64,000 bases of DNA from NCBI RefSeq assembly GCF_900102925.1, contig NZ_FNKI01000002.1, forward strand, positions 682,001 through 746,000, given 5' to 3'. Below are positions 9,200 to 17,406 of the stretch, in pieces. Below the pieces are notes generated by a model. It saw only the letters and a list, made by a program, of their open reading frames with translations, ran no database searches and was not told the origin of the DNA. The position numbers and the translations under genes were made by a program. The stretch's first letter is position 1. Every line of letters starts with the position of its first letter. Source of the stretch: Flagellimonas zhangzhouensis (GTDB lineage: Bacteria > Bacteroidota > Bacteroidia > Flavobacteriales > Flavobacteriaceae).

Positions 9200-9478
9200 T
9201 AAATGAGTCCCCTTTTAACAGGACGCATTGCCTATAAGCTTTGAAATCTTTTTTCATATTCGGGCTTTTGGGGATAAGGAAGTCTACCCAAAAAGCCGTC
9301 TTAGGGATAAGACACCGAATACTAGGGCTGACTTCCGAAAAACAACACTTTTTTAGCCGTGATTTCTCACGGACACCCTTCTTTGTACCCTACACGGTAT
9401 TTGAATTTCGCATCTGAAAAAACTGCTATTCCAGAACAATTTTCTTTTAGCTATTAATTACATTTTTTAGAAATTCAA
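9200..9478 (+). promoter_or_regulatory. Structured 5' leader RNA of speA (riboswitch-like, unassigned)
   Basis: This 466-bp gap before speA holds a long leader with several strong helices. (1) A 5'-terminal hairpin: 9202-9210 with 9221-9229, one mismatch. (2) A compact three-way junction closed by TATTCGG (9257-9263) and CCGAATA (9315-9321). Inside are one arm of 9 bp with a bulged A (9264-9272 with 9287-9296, 14-nt loop) and one of 6 bp (9298-9303 with 9308-9313, GGGA loop). (3) GGAAGTC in the 14-nt loop (9278-9284) is fully complementary to GACTTCC at 9330-9336, giving a 7-bp pseudoknot. (4) A hairpin CCGTGA/TCACGG at 9357-9372. Junction linkers are 0-1 nt. No terminator is visible before the start codon, so control, if any, would be on translation or processing. 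I do not recognise the family. Confidence 0.6.
9203..9244 (+). CDS. Possible 13-codon leader peptide in the speA leader
   Basis: ATG at 9203 opens a frame encoding MSPLLTGRIAYKL and stops with TGA at 9242-9244. It begins only a few bases after the predicted transcription start, so it would be nearly leaderless, and it overlaps the first hairpin. It contains a single Arg codon, so classical arginine attenuation is not obvious. It may be chance, since the same bases are explained by the hairpin. Confidence 0.2.
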   Translation: MSPLLTGRIAYKL

Positions 9479-10933
9479 ATGAAGACAAAATATATCGACT
9501 TGATCGAGCAAACCTATGATTTTCCACAAGAGGAATTTCAATTGCAGGACAATAAATTACAGTTTCACGGTGTAGACCTCTATGAATTGGTGCAACGTTA
9601 TGGAGCCCCTTTAAAATTCACCTATTTGCCCAAAATTTCAGATAACATTCAAAGGGCAAAAGGTTGGTTTGCTTCGGCCATTAAAAAGCACAACTACGCA
9701 GGTAAATATCATTATTGTTATTGTACCAAAAGCTCCCATTTTGAGCATGTGCTCAATGAGGCCCTTAAAAATGACATTCATATAGAAACGTCATCCGCTT
9801 TTGATATTGATATAGTTCAACATCTGAAACGAAACGGGAAAATCACCGATAAAACCTTTGTCATCTGCAATGGTTTCAAAAGAGACCAATACATTCAAAA
9901 TATTGCAGGATTGATCAATGGAGGGCACAAAAACTGTATTCCGATCATTGATAATTATGAAGAAATCAATCTTTTGGGGCAATCCATTGAAGGGAAATTC
10001 AAAATTGGGATCCGTATCGCATCTGAAGAAGAACCAAAATTCGAATTTTACACCTCTAGATTGGGTATTGGATATAAAAACATTGTTCCTTTTTACAATC
10101 AATCCATAAAAACCAATCCGCAAGTGGAATTGAAGATGCTTCATTTCTTCATTAACACTGGAATTAGGGATACAGCCTATTATTGGAACGAACTTATCAA
10201 ATGTTTGAGGGTGTACATCAACCTTAAAAAAGTATGTCCAACTTTGGACAGCTTAAACATTGGTGGTGGATTCCCGATCAAAAACTCCTTGGCATTCGAA
10301 TATGATTATGCCTATATGATTGATGAGATTATCAATCAAATTGGACAAGCTTGTGAAGAGGCTGGGGTAGATGTACCGAACATTTTTACCGAATTCGGAA
10401 GTTTCACTGTTGGAGAAAGTGGAGGAACCATTTATGAGATTCTCTATCAAAAACAACAGAACGACCGCGAAAAGTGGAACATGATCAACTCTTCTTTTAT
10501 TACTACCATGCCTGATTCTTGGGCCATTAGTAAAAGGTTTATAATGTTGCCCATTAACCGTTGGAACGAGGAATACGAACGTGTGCTGTTGGGTGGCCTC
10601 ACTTGCGATAGTGACGATTACTATAACTCGGAGCAACACATGAACGCTATTTATCTGCCCAAATACAAGAAAGATAAAACCCTTTATATCGGATTTTTCA
10701 ATACAGGGGCATACCAAGAAACCATTGGAGGATTTGGCGGCTTGCAACACTGTTTAATTCCGCACCCAAAGCACATATTGATCAATAGGGACGAAGAGGG
10801 TAATATTGTGACTTCTGTCTTTGCCAACCAACAAACTGCTGGCGAGTTCATGTCCATTTTAGGATATGGAACCGAAAAAGATCCAGGCACCATTCTTAAA
10901 TCAAACGAGTTGCCTGCCCATAGCAAGAACTGA
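9479..10933 (+). CDS. speA: Biosynthetic arginine decarboxylase, short Bacteroidota form
   Basis: 484 aa. A PLP-dependent fold-III (alanine-racemase-like) decarboxylase; PLP should bind Lys84 in the CTKSS segment. A glycine-rich GGGFPI motif (about 261-266) and a late Cys-containing segment of the family are present. It turns arginine into agmatine, the first step of putrescine formation. At 484 aa it is much shorter than E. coli SpeA (about 658 aa), because this branch lacks the large inserts. The assignment is strongly backed by agmatinase 20 bp downstream. The ATG at 9479 is preceded by an AT-rich, SD-less stretch, and translation may be governed by the structured leader. Confidence 0.88.
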   Translation: MKTKYIDLIEQTYDFPQEEFQLQDNKLQFHGVDLYELVQRYGAPLKFTYLPKISDNIQRAKGWFASAIKKHNYAGKYHYCYCTKSSHFEHVLNEALKNDIHIETSSAFDIDIVQHLKRNGKITDKTFVICNGFKRDQYIQNIAGLINGGHKNCIPIIDNYEEINLLGQSIEGKFKIGIRIASEEEPKFEFYTSRLGIGYKNIVPFYNQSIKTNPQVELKMLHFFINTGIRDTAYYWNELIKCLRVYINLKKVCPTLDSLNIGGGFPIKNSLAFEYDYAYMIDEIINQIGQACEEAGVDVPNIFTEFGSFTVGESGGTIYEILYQKQQNDREKWNMINSSFITTMPDSWAISKRFIMLPINRWNEEYERVLLGGLTCDSDDYYNSEQHMNAIYLPKYKKDKTLYIGFFNTGAYQETIGGFGGLQHCLIPHPKHILINRDEEGNIVTSVFANQQTAGEFMSILGYGTEKDPGTILKSNELPAHSKN

Positions 10934-10953
10934 TTTCATATTTTAATTTTTAA

Positions 10954-11892
10954 ATGAAAACAACCAAAACATACGCCGGTATTCCAAAGGAATACGGCTC
11001 GGCCGAAAAGGCCAAAGTAGTGCTATTGCCCGTTCCCTACGATGGAACCAGTACCTGGGGGAAAGGGGCCGACAAAGGTCCAGAAGCCTTTTTAGAGGCT
11101 TCGGACAATATGGAGACCTACGATATTGAAACCGATAGCGAGGTGTACAAAGAAGGGATTTATTTGGCCGATGCCATTAATGACTTTGCGACCCCTGAAA
11201 CTATGGTGAATGCCGTGCACAAAATGGTGAAAGAGTACATTAAGCGAAACAAATTGGTGACCATGGTAGGTGGTGAGCATTCCATCTCCATTGGAGCCAT
11301 CCGTGCGTTTAATGAATGTTTTGATGATTTGACCGTGTTGCAATTGGATGCACACACCGACTTGAGAAAAGAATACAATGGCACAAAATACAACCATGCC
11401 TGTGCCATGTACGAGGCCAATGAGACCACTAATTTGGTGCAAGTAGGTATCCGTAGCATGGATCATACCGAAACCTTGGTAATGGACAAGGACAAGGTTT
11501 TCTTTGCCCACGAAATGGTTTCCGATGATTTTTGGATGGATTCTGCCTTGGATTTAATGACCGACAATGTCTATATTACATTTGATTTGGATGCTTTAGA
11601 TCCTTCCATTATGCCATCAACGGGAACTCCAGAGCCTGGAGGACTGTTTTGGTACGAGACCCTTGACTTTTTAAAAAGGGTTTTCGAAGAGAAAAATGTA
11701 GTTGGTTTTGATATTGTGGAACTATGTCCGAACAACGTGGACAGGTCATCCGACTTTTTAGCGGCAAAACTTTACTACAAAATGTTGAGTTATAAATTTT
11801 TAAAAGAAACCGAATACGGTGAAGAGGGATTCGATAGCGGAAAATCCGACTATAAGAAATCTGTAAACCAATTAGACGACTTCGATGAATAA
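10954..11892 (+). CDS. speB: Agmatinase (ureohydrolase family)
   Basis: 312 aa. The arginase/agmatinase manganese ligands are all present: His109 (GGEHS), Asp132, His134 and Asp136 (LDAHTDLR), and Asp211 and Asp213 (FDLDALDP). It hydrolyses agmatine to putrescine and urea. It follows the arginine decarboxylase, which favours agmatinase over arginase or formiminoglutamase. Its last 8 bases overlap the start of the next gene, which suggests translational coupling. Confidence 0.92.
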   Translation: MKTTKTYAGIPKEYGSAEKAKVVLLPVPYDGTSTWGKGADKGPEAFLEASDNMETYDIETDSEVYKEGIYLADAINDFATPETMVNAVHKMVKEYIKRNKLVTMVGGEHSISIGAIRAFNECFDDLTVLQLDAHTDLRKEYNGTKYNHACAMYEANETTNLVQVGIRSMDHTETLVMDKDKVFFAHEMVSDDFWMDSALDLMTDNVYITFDLDALDPSIMPSTGTPEPGGLFWYETLDFLKRVFEEKNVVGFDIVELCPNNVDRSSDFLAAKLYYKMLSYKFLKETEYGEEGFDSGKSDYKKSVNQLDDFDE

Positions 11893-12859
11893 CAAAGGAG
11901 AAATATCACAATTTATTCAAAAGTATTTTTTGCATTTCAACTCCGCGGCATTGATAGATGCGGCCAAAGGGTATGAAGCACAACTGGAACAAGGCTCCAA
12001 AATGTTGGTGTCCTTGGCGGGAGCTATGAGTACAGCGGAATTGGGCAAAATTTTTGCTGAAATCATCCGTACCGATAAAGTACACATCATTTCTTGTACA
12101 GGAGCCAACCTTGAGGAAGATTTAATGAACTTGGTGGCGCATTCACACTACAAAAGAGTGCCCAACTACAGGGATTTAACTCCGCAGGAAGAATGGGATT
12201 TATTGGAAAAAGGGTTAAACCGAGTTACCGATACCTGTATTCCTGAAGAAGAAGCATTCCGTCGTTTGCAAACACACATTTATGATATCTGGAAAGAGGC
12301 CGAAGCTAAAGGAGAGCGTTACTTTCCGCACGAATTCATGTACAAATTGTTGTTGAGCGGCGTATTGGAGCAATACTACGAAATCGACATCAAAGATTCT
12401 TGGATGTATGCAGCAGCAGAGAAAAACCTACCTATTGTGGTCCCAGGATGGGAAGACAGCACTATGGGTAACATTTTCGCTAGCTATGTGATTAAAGGTG
12501 AGCTAAAAGCCAGCACCATGAAATCTGGAATTGAGTACATGACCTTTTTGGCTGATTGGTACATGAAAAACTCAGAAAAAGGAATAGGTTTCTTCCAAAT
12601 AGGTGGTGGTATCGCTGGGGATTTCCCGATTTGTGTGGTACCCATGCTGTATCAAGATTTGGAGCAGACCGAAACACCTTTCTGGAGCTACTTCTGCCAA
12701 ATCAGTGATTCCACAACCAGTTATGGATCCTATTCAGGTGCAGTTCCAAATGAAAAAATCACATGGGGTAAATTGGATATTGACACTCCAAAATTTATTG
12801 TTGAATCGGATGCTACCATCGTGGCACCGTTGATTTTTGCCTACCTATTAAACATGTAA
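11885..12859 (+). CDS. Deoxyhypusine-synthase family protein, probable homospermidine synthase
   Basis: 324 aa, the usual size for bacterial DHS homologues. The C-terminal WGK motif holds Lys296, equivalent to the catalytic Lys that forms the enzyme-aminobutyl imine in DHS, and NAD-binding segments (SLAGAMS near the N-terminus, a GGGIAGD loop) are present. Bacteria lack the DHS substrate eIF5A. Members of this fold also make sym-homospermidine by moving an aminobutyl group from one polyamine to another. Homospermidine is, from memory of chemotaxonomic work, a major polyamine of flavobacteria. Directly after the putrescine-forming genes, with start and stop overlapping speB, a homospermidine synthase is the best inference. 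Confidence 0.75.
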   Translation: MNNKGEISQFIQKYFLHFNSAALIDAAKGYEAQLEQGSKMLVSLAGAMSTAELGKIFAEIIRTDKVHIISCTGANLEEDLMNLVAHSHYKRVPNYRDLTPQEEWDLLEKGLNRVTDTCIPEEEAFRRLQTHIYDIWKEAEAKGERYFPHEFMYKLLLSGVLEQYYEIDIKDSWMYAAAEKNLPIVVPGWEDSTMGNIFASYVIKGELKASTMKSGIEYMTFLADWYMKNSEKGIGFFQIGGGIAGDFPICVVPMLYQDLEQTETPFWSYFCQISDSTTSYGSYSGAVPNEKITWGKLDIDTPKFIVESDATIVAPLIFAYLLNM

Positions 12860-12861
12860 TC

Positions 12862-13182
12862 ATGGGAAACAGACAAAATATTGCATTGAAAAGAGTAATC
12901 GTTGATTACAAAAAATTGGATAATCGCATGCTCAACTTATTGGTTGAAAAGTTTCCCGATGGATACGATGATGATGACATCGTAACCTTCCGAAATGCCA
13001 ATAATGAGGTGGTGGAATGTGTGGAAGTGCGGACAGAGGATACTGCTTATTTGGTAAAAGTGAGTAAACGATTGGTGATGGCCATGGAGGATTTTGATGA
13101 TTCGGACAATGACTCCGATGCTGATACTGACACAGAAGCTTCCTTGGATACCGATGAATTGGAAAACTCTGAAGAAGAGTAA
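12862..13182 (+). CDS. Small acidic-tailed protein of unknown function in the polyamine operon
   Basis: 106 aa. I do not recognise a characterised family; relatives in flavobacteria are sometimes named DNA primase, with no support here from motifs or size. Residues 1-75 look globular (basic start, then DYKKLDNRMLNLL). Residues 76-106 are almost only Asp, Ser, Glu and Thr. It starts 2 bp after the homospermidine-synthase-like gene and ends 11 bp before the next, so it is part of the operon. The acidic tail could bind basic ligands such as polyamines or ribosomal proteins; this is a guess. Confidence 0.7.
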   Translation: MGNRQNIALKRVIVDYKKLDNRMLNLLVEKFPDGYDDDDIVTFRNANNEVVECVEVRTEDTAYLVKVSKRLVMAMEDFDDSDNDSDADTDTEASLDTDELENSEEE

Positions 13183-13193
13183 CAACGTAATTT

Positions 13194-13997
13194 GTGGAAA
13201 AACAAACCCAACAAGGCAGTAAGGCAGTTGCCTTGCATTTGGCCTCCAATATTCAAATTCCTGCCGTAAGAAAATCGATTCAAAAACAGTTGGTTTTTGG
13301 GGATAGGGATGAGCTTTTCTATTCCGAAGATGGGTGTTACCTCTATATTTTCAAATATGGAATAGTATCATTTTTTGGTTATGATGATGCGACTATAAGT
13401 CAAATCCTAATGGAATTGAAGCCTTTCTGCGAAGATTGGCGTGAATCAGATTTAACTGAGGATTTGTATGTGGATTTAGTTTCGGATGAGACCAAAACCA
13501 CAGTGACAGGAAACAAAGTGGTTCTTCAAAAGTCCAATGAAGAGGGGATGCGTTTAACCCTATTGCACTTGTCCCAATCCGTTGCCCTCGATTATTTTGC
13601 AGGACTTTCGGAACAAATCATGAAAGAAACCAGGGGACATACTACCTATTTGGAGGAGAATGGCAAACTGGATCTTGGAGGTAAGGCGCTGAAAAAACAC
13701 ATTGGAAGAGTCTTGAATATTAATAACCAAATCTCGGAGAACCTTTATATTTTTGATTCCCATGAAGTGGCTTGGGAAGATGGGGAACTGGATAGACTGG
13801 ATAAGGCTCTTAAACAAATCTTTGATTTAAAGGAACGCTACAGAACCATAAAAGAGCAGGGGAACATTATCAAGGAAAACCTGAGCTTGTTCAAAGATAT
13901 TATGGATCATCGGGAAAGTAGTAGGCTGGAATGGATCATAATTATCTTAATTTTGGTCGAAGTCATGGATTTGTTTATCATGCGATTAATAACTTAA
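13194..13997 (+). CDS. RMD1/DUF155-family membrane protein
   Basis: 267 aa with a GTG start. The DUF155 pattern is visible: an N-terminal beta-rich part with YIFKYGIVSFFGYD, a helical middle, the LDKALKQIFDLKERY helix, a short coiled coil, and one C-terminal membrane helix (about 244-261). In yeast the family includes Rmd1 and mitochondrial Rmd8/Mrx10-like proteins; bacterial members are uncharacterised and probably tail-anchored in the inner membrane. Spacing of 11-12 bp on both sides places it in the speA operon. Confidence 0.75.
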   Translation: MEKQTQQGSKAVALHLASNIQIPAVRKSIQKQLVFGDRDELFYSEDGCYLYIFKYGIVSFFGYDDATISQILMELKPFCEDWRESDLTEDLYVDLVSDETKTTVTGNKVVLQKSNEEGMRLTLLHLSQSVALDYFAGLSEQIMKETRGHTTYLEENGKLDLGGKALKKHIGRVLNINNQISENLYIFDSHEVAWEDGELDRLDKALKQIFDLKERYRTIKEQGNIIKENLSLFKDIMDHRESSRLEWIIIILILVEVMDLFIMRLIT

Positions 13998-14009
13998 AAA
14001 GAATACGAT

Positions 14010-15380
14010 TTGGACAACTTAAAGATATTGGGAACAGAGGAATGGTGCCGTTTTGAAGAAATGGGTATACCTGCCATAAAGGCGCGGGTAGATTCTGGCG
14101 CAAAAACATCATCGATCCAAGCCAATAAAATTAAGGTTTTCAGCAAAGGATTGGAGCAATGGGTACGATTTGAAGTAAACCCGCTTCAAGATAACCGAAG
14201 TATTTCCATTTTGTGCCAAGCAAAATTGGTCGATACCCGAAATGTGAAAAGTTCGCAGGGAATTTCGGAAGAACGTCCTGTGGTTAAGACGCATGTAAAT
14301 ATTGGTGGAAACATTCAAGAAATTGAATTGACTTTGGCCAATAGGGATACCATGGAATATCGGATGTTGTTAGGACGCGAAGCTATTAACGAAAGATATT
14401 TGGTGGATCCGTCCAAGAGTTTTTGTCAAGGCGATATTTCCGATGAGGAACTTGAGATAAAATACAAGCCCTATATGCCCGAAAAATCGGGATTAACGAT
14501 TGGGCTGCTGGCGAGTAATCCTAACCTATACAGCAATAAAAGGATTGTAGAGGCTGGTGAAATGCGTGGTCACAAAGTGGTGTTCCTTAATGTGGAGCAT
14601 GCTTACATGAAGTTGGATGCTAGTACCCCTGAAATTAGATATAGAGGAGGAAACATTCTAGATAAATTTGATGCAGTAATCCCCAGAATTAAACCAGCCG
14701 TTACCTTTTACGGATGTGCACTGTTACGGCAGTTCGATACTTTGGGAGTGTATTGTTTAAATTCTTCAGATTCCATTAGTAAATCAAGAGATAAGCTGTT
14801 TGCATCCCAATTATTTTCTAAAAACGACATTCACATTCCTACAACAGGTTTCGCAAAATCCCCCATGGACACCAAAGACCTTATTCGAATGGTAAACGGT
14901 GCTCCATTAATTATCAAATTGTTGGAAAGTACCCAAGGAAAGGGAGTTGTTCTGGCTGAGACCAATAAAGCTGCTGAGAGTGTGATTAATGCCTTTAAAA
15001 GTGTACAGACCAATATTTTGGTACAAGAATTCATCAAGGAGGCCAATGGACAGGATATACGTTGCTTCGTAGTGAACGGAAAAGTGGTTGCTTCTATGCA
15101 ACGACAAGCTCAGAAAGGTGAATTTAGAGCCAATATTCACCAAGGAGGAGCTGCATCCAAAATTAAAATCACTCCCGAAGAACGCAAGCTGGCCATTAAA
15201 GCAGCAAAAGTATTTGATTTGGCAGTGGCGGGGGTCGATATCATTCGTTCCAATAAAGGACCATTATTGTTGGAGGTGAACTCTTCACCAGGTCTGGAAG
15301 GAATCGAAAATACTACTGGCAAGGATATTGCCAACATTATGATCGAAACCATCGAAAGGAAATTGAAGTATAGTTTATAG
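14010..15380 (+). CDS. rimK: RimB-RimK fusion: retropepsin-like domain plus ATP-grasp S6-type glutamate ligase
   Basis: 456 aa with a TTG start 12 bp after the previous gene. Residues about 1-140 are the domain annotated as ATP-dependent zinc protease/RimB, with the aspartyl-protease-like DSG at 28-30. Residues about 155-456 are a RimK/LysX ATP-grasp ligase (STQGKGV loop, [24 protein letters not shown]). In E. coli, RimK adds glutamates to ribosomal protein S6 and RimB trims them. Here ligase and presumed trimming activity are in one polypeptide. The target may be S6 or another protein or small molecule. It is the last gene of the run that starts at speA. Confidence 0.85.
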   Translation: MDNLKILGTEEWCRFEEMGIPAIKARVDSGAKTSSIQANKIKVFSKGLEQWVRFEVNPLQDNRSISILCQAKLVDTRNVKSSQGISEERPVVKTHVNIGGNIQEIELTLANRDTMEYRMLLGREAINERYLVDPSKSFCQGDISDEELEIKYKPYMPEKSGLTIGLLASNPNLYSNKRIVEAGEMRGHKVVFLNVEHAYMKLDASTPEIRYRGGNILDKFDAVIPRIKPAVTFYGCALLRQFDTLGVYCLNSSDSISKSRDKLFASQLFSKNDIHIPTTGFAKSPMDTKDLIRMVNGAPLIIKLLESTQGKGVVLAETNKAAESVINAFKSVQTNILVQEFIKEANGQDIRCFVVNGKVVASMQRQAQKGEFRANIHQGGAASKIKITPEERKLAIKAAKVFDLAVAGVDIIRSNKGPLLLEVNSSPGLEGIENTTGKDIANIMIETIERKLKYSL

Positions 15381-15477
15381 TCAAAGAACTGTTGTTCATA
15401 TTGATTATCTACTTCGAACGGTGATTTTGTAATATTTTCCTACATAGCACTTCTATTTCTCAAATATAAACTGAAAA

Positions 15478-15503
15478 GGGGCATCCGTTAATGGAGAAGC
15501 CCC
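15478..15503 (+). other. Hairpin after rimK
   Basis: GGGGC (15478-15482) and GCCCC (15499-15503) pair around a smaller TCC/GGA helix. There is no T tract, so it may protect or process the end of the rimK mRNA rather than terminate it. Confidence 0.4.
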
Positions 15504-15550
15504 ATTGGTTAATTCACCTACTTTCTTTTGGTGTAACCATAGTATGTTTG

Positions 15551-15790
15551 TTACCAGTTAATACGAGCTATTTAACTACAAAAGAAAAACCTCTGAATAG
15601 GATGGGGTGATTATAGGGTACTATGTGTTCTTTACCTAAATCTTATTTAAAAAAGAGAGGTTCCGTTACGCCAAGGGATTTTTGAGGTTGAGTCTCTTGG
15701 TGGTAACGGTTTTAAAAAACTCAAATCTAAGTTCCCTTAAATTTGACCTACTTTTTTTCGGAAAGGAGCCATTGCAATGGCTCCTTTTTA
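15551..15790 (+). ncRNA. Candidate structured small RNA between rimK and trxB
   Basis: The 547-bp gap between rimK and trxB has no convincing protein but dense RNA structure ending in a perfect terminator. A perfect -7 element TATGTTTG lies at 15543-15550, though no good -33 box is seen. Helices: AACCTCT (15588-15594) with AGAGGTT (15656-15662); a long hairpin 15663-15678 with 15693-15709 (CCGTTAC, an internal loop, then CCAAGGGA); a hairpin 15721-15731 with 15736-15746 (one mismatch, TTCC loop); and the terminator at 15763-15789. A transcript of about 240 nt is predicted. trxB has its own promoter further on, so this is unlikely to be a trxB attenuator. I cannot assign it to a known RNA family. 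Confidence 0.5.
15763..15789 (+). terminator. Strong rho-independent terminator upstream of trxB
   Basis: AAGGAGCCATT (15763-15773) and AATGGCTCCTT (15776-15786) form a perfect stem with the GC at its tip, then TTT. No CDS ends nearby (rimK stops 380 bp earlier), which argues for a separate transcript ending here. Confidence 0.85.
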
Positions 15791-15870
15791 CTTTGAGTTT
15801 ACTGCAACCATATGCTTTTCTTGTTTATCCCCAATTGTTTACAACTTTTAAAAGGCACCAAGGGTCTCCA

Positions 15871-15902
15871 TTGTAAGTTTTTGACCAAAACAACTACTTT
15901 TG
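15871..15902 (+). promoter_or_regulatory. Promoter of trxB
   Basis: The -7 element TACTTTTG at 15895-15902 matches TAnnTTTG fully. A TTG at 15871-15873 lies 21 bp upstream, within the range seen in Bacteroidota. The leader before ATG 15928 would be about 20 nt. Confidence 0.65.
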
Positions 15903-15927
15903 TAAGGTAACAGTAGAGTAGAATTTT

Positions 15928-16896
15928 ATGTCAGAACAAGTGGAAAGAATTAAGACGTTGATCATTGGGTCTGGACCAGCAGGTTATACGGCAGCTATTT
16001 ATGCCTCAAGAGCAGATTTAAAACCGGTAATGTATACAGGAATGGAACCAGGTGGGCAGTTGACCACCACCACAGAAGTAGATAACTTTCCTGGATACCC
16101 TGAAGGTATCGATGGACCAACTATGATGATGCAGTTGCAGCAACAAGCGGAACGTTTTGGTACCGAAGTGCGTATCGGAATGATCACTGCAGTTGATTTT
16201 AGTGATGAGGTAGGAGGTATTCATAAAGTTACCGTGGACGATTCCAAAGAAATAGAAGCAGAAACAGTGATTATTTCTACAGGAGCTTCTGCCAAATATT
16301 TGAATTTGCCCAGTGAACAGCGATTAAGAGGAGGTGGAGTATCTGCCTGTGCCGTTTGTGATGGTTTCTTTTATAAAGGTCAGGATGTAGCCATTGTTGG
16401 AGCAGGAGATACTGCTGCAGAAGAAGCGTCGTACTTGGCCAATATTTGTAAAAAAGTGACCATGTTGGTGCGTAAAGATCATATGCGTGCTTCAAAAGCC
16501 ATGCAGCACCGTGTGAACAGTATAGAAAATATTGAAGTAAAATACAATACCGAAGTTGATGAAGTATTGGGAGATCAAGTAGTGGAAGGATTGCGAATGG
16601 TGAACAACCAAACAGGTGAGAAAGAAGAAATCGAAATCACAGGATTGTTCATTGCAATTGGTCACAAACCCAACACCGATATTTTTAAAGGTCAATTGGA
16701 CATGGATGAAACGGGTTACATTATTACCCAACCAAAATCCACCAAAACCAATAAACCTGGAGTTTTTGCCAGTGGCGATGCTCAAGATAAAATCTACAGA
16801 CAGGCAGTTACCGCCGCAGGAACTGGTTGTATGGCCGCGTTGGATGCTGAACGTTACCTTGCAGCAGTAGAAAGCAAAGAAGTTATGGCTTCCTAA
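15928..16896 (+). CDS. trxB: Thioredoxin reductase
   Basis: 322 aa, the standard length. An FAD-binding GSGPAG at 15-20, the redox pair Cys141 and Cys144 in CAVC, an NADPH-binding GAGDTAAEE segment after it, and the C-terminal FASGDAQD FAD motif are all present. It reduces thioredoxin with NADPH in the cytoplasm. It has its own promoter and a perfect terminator hairpin follows. Confidence 0.97.
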   Translation: MSEQVERIKTLIIGSGPAGYTAAIYASRADLKPVMYTGMEPGGQLTTTTEVDNFPGYPEGIDGPTMMMQLQQQAERFGTEVRIGMITAVDFSDEVGGIHKVTVDDSKEIEAETVIISTGASAKYLNLPSEQRLRGGGVSACAVCDGFFYKGQDVAIVGAGDTAAEEASYLANICKKVTMLVRKDHMRASKAMQHRVNSIENIEVKYNTEVDEVLGDQVVEGLRMVNNQTGEKEEIEITGLFIAIGHKPNTDIFKGQLDMDETGYIITQPKSTKTNKPGVFASGDAQDKIYRQAVTAAGTGCMAALDAERYLAAVESKEVMAS

Positions 16897-16920
16897 AAGA
16901 AGTTAAACGGTTTAAATTAA

Positions 16921-16948
16921 AAAGGCACTGAATTTTCAGTGCCTTTTT
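16921..16948. terminator. Bidirectional terminator between trxB and the next gene
   Basis: AAAGGCACTGAA (16921-16932) pairs with TTCAGTGCCTTT (16935-16946), flanked by T on one side and A on the other. It can serve both trxB (+) and the convergent small gene (-). Confidence 0.85.
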
Positions 16949-16962
16949 AGTTGAATGTCAAC

Positions 16963-17406
16963 TCAATCAATCCGCTTGTAATTCTCTGAAAAAGTTCGGT
17001 TACCCTCACCATCAACAGTTATCTGACTAAACTGATCTTTGGTAATTATCAGCTCAAATTTAAAATTCCGCATGGTGTCCAAGGCTTTCATCATATCATC
17101 ATCCCCATATTCAATAACCTCGATCAAAGAGTCGTTGGTAACCTTGTAAGACCCGTATCCAAATCGTCCATTAGGCTCGTCTGGTACATATCGGGTCCAC
17201 ATAATTTTATTTTTCGAATACATTTTAACTTGTCGGTACCCATCCGATTTGGTGATTGTATCCGTAATGTTCACACCGTCGTAGTTGTAAAAACTTTGAA
17301 GCTCCCAGGTTCCCTCAATGGATGGACGGTTGGTTTCTAAAGTCTTAAAACTTCCGGTCATTAAGAAAACAAAAACAATTGCTAGTAATAAAACAGATTT
17401 TTTCAT
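16963..17406 (-). CDS. Secreted lipocalin-like protein of unknown function
   Basis: 147 aa. A hydrophobic signal (1-19) has no lipobox Cys. Residue 31 onward reads IEGTWELQSFYNYDG, the start of a small beta-barrel of the lipocalin-like/DUF4488 type seen in many Bacteroidota. The central part with YGSYKVTNDSLIE fits the same fold. Function unknown; it may bind a small hydrophobic ligand in the periplasm. It stands alone between a terminator and a 197-bp AT-rich gap in which I see nothing. Confidence 0.6.
   Translation of the reverse strand: MKKSVLLLAIVFVFLMTGSFKTLETNRPSIEGTWELQSFYNYDGVNITDTITKSDGYRQVKMYSKNKIMWTRYVPDEPNGRFGYGSYKVTNDSLIEVIEYGDDDMMKALDTMRNFKFELIITKDQFSQITVDGEGNRTFSENYKRID

Noticed and set aside
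9205..9245. Cyclic-di-GMP (GEMM) riboswitch in the speA leader
   Set aside because: GGACGCATTGCC resembles the conserved GGACGCAAAGCC piece of GEMM RNAs, but the rest of the GEMM consensus and its two-stem layout are missing.
15682..15876. 64-residue open frame before trxB
   Set aside because: It runs through two hairpins and the perfect terminator, is Leu/Phe-rich low-complexity sequence, and lacks a leader; RNA structure explains the region better.
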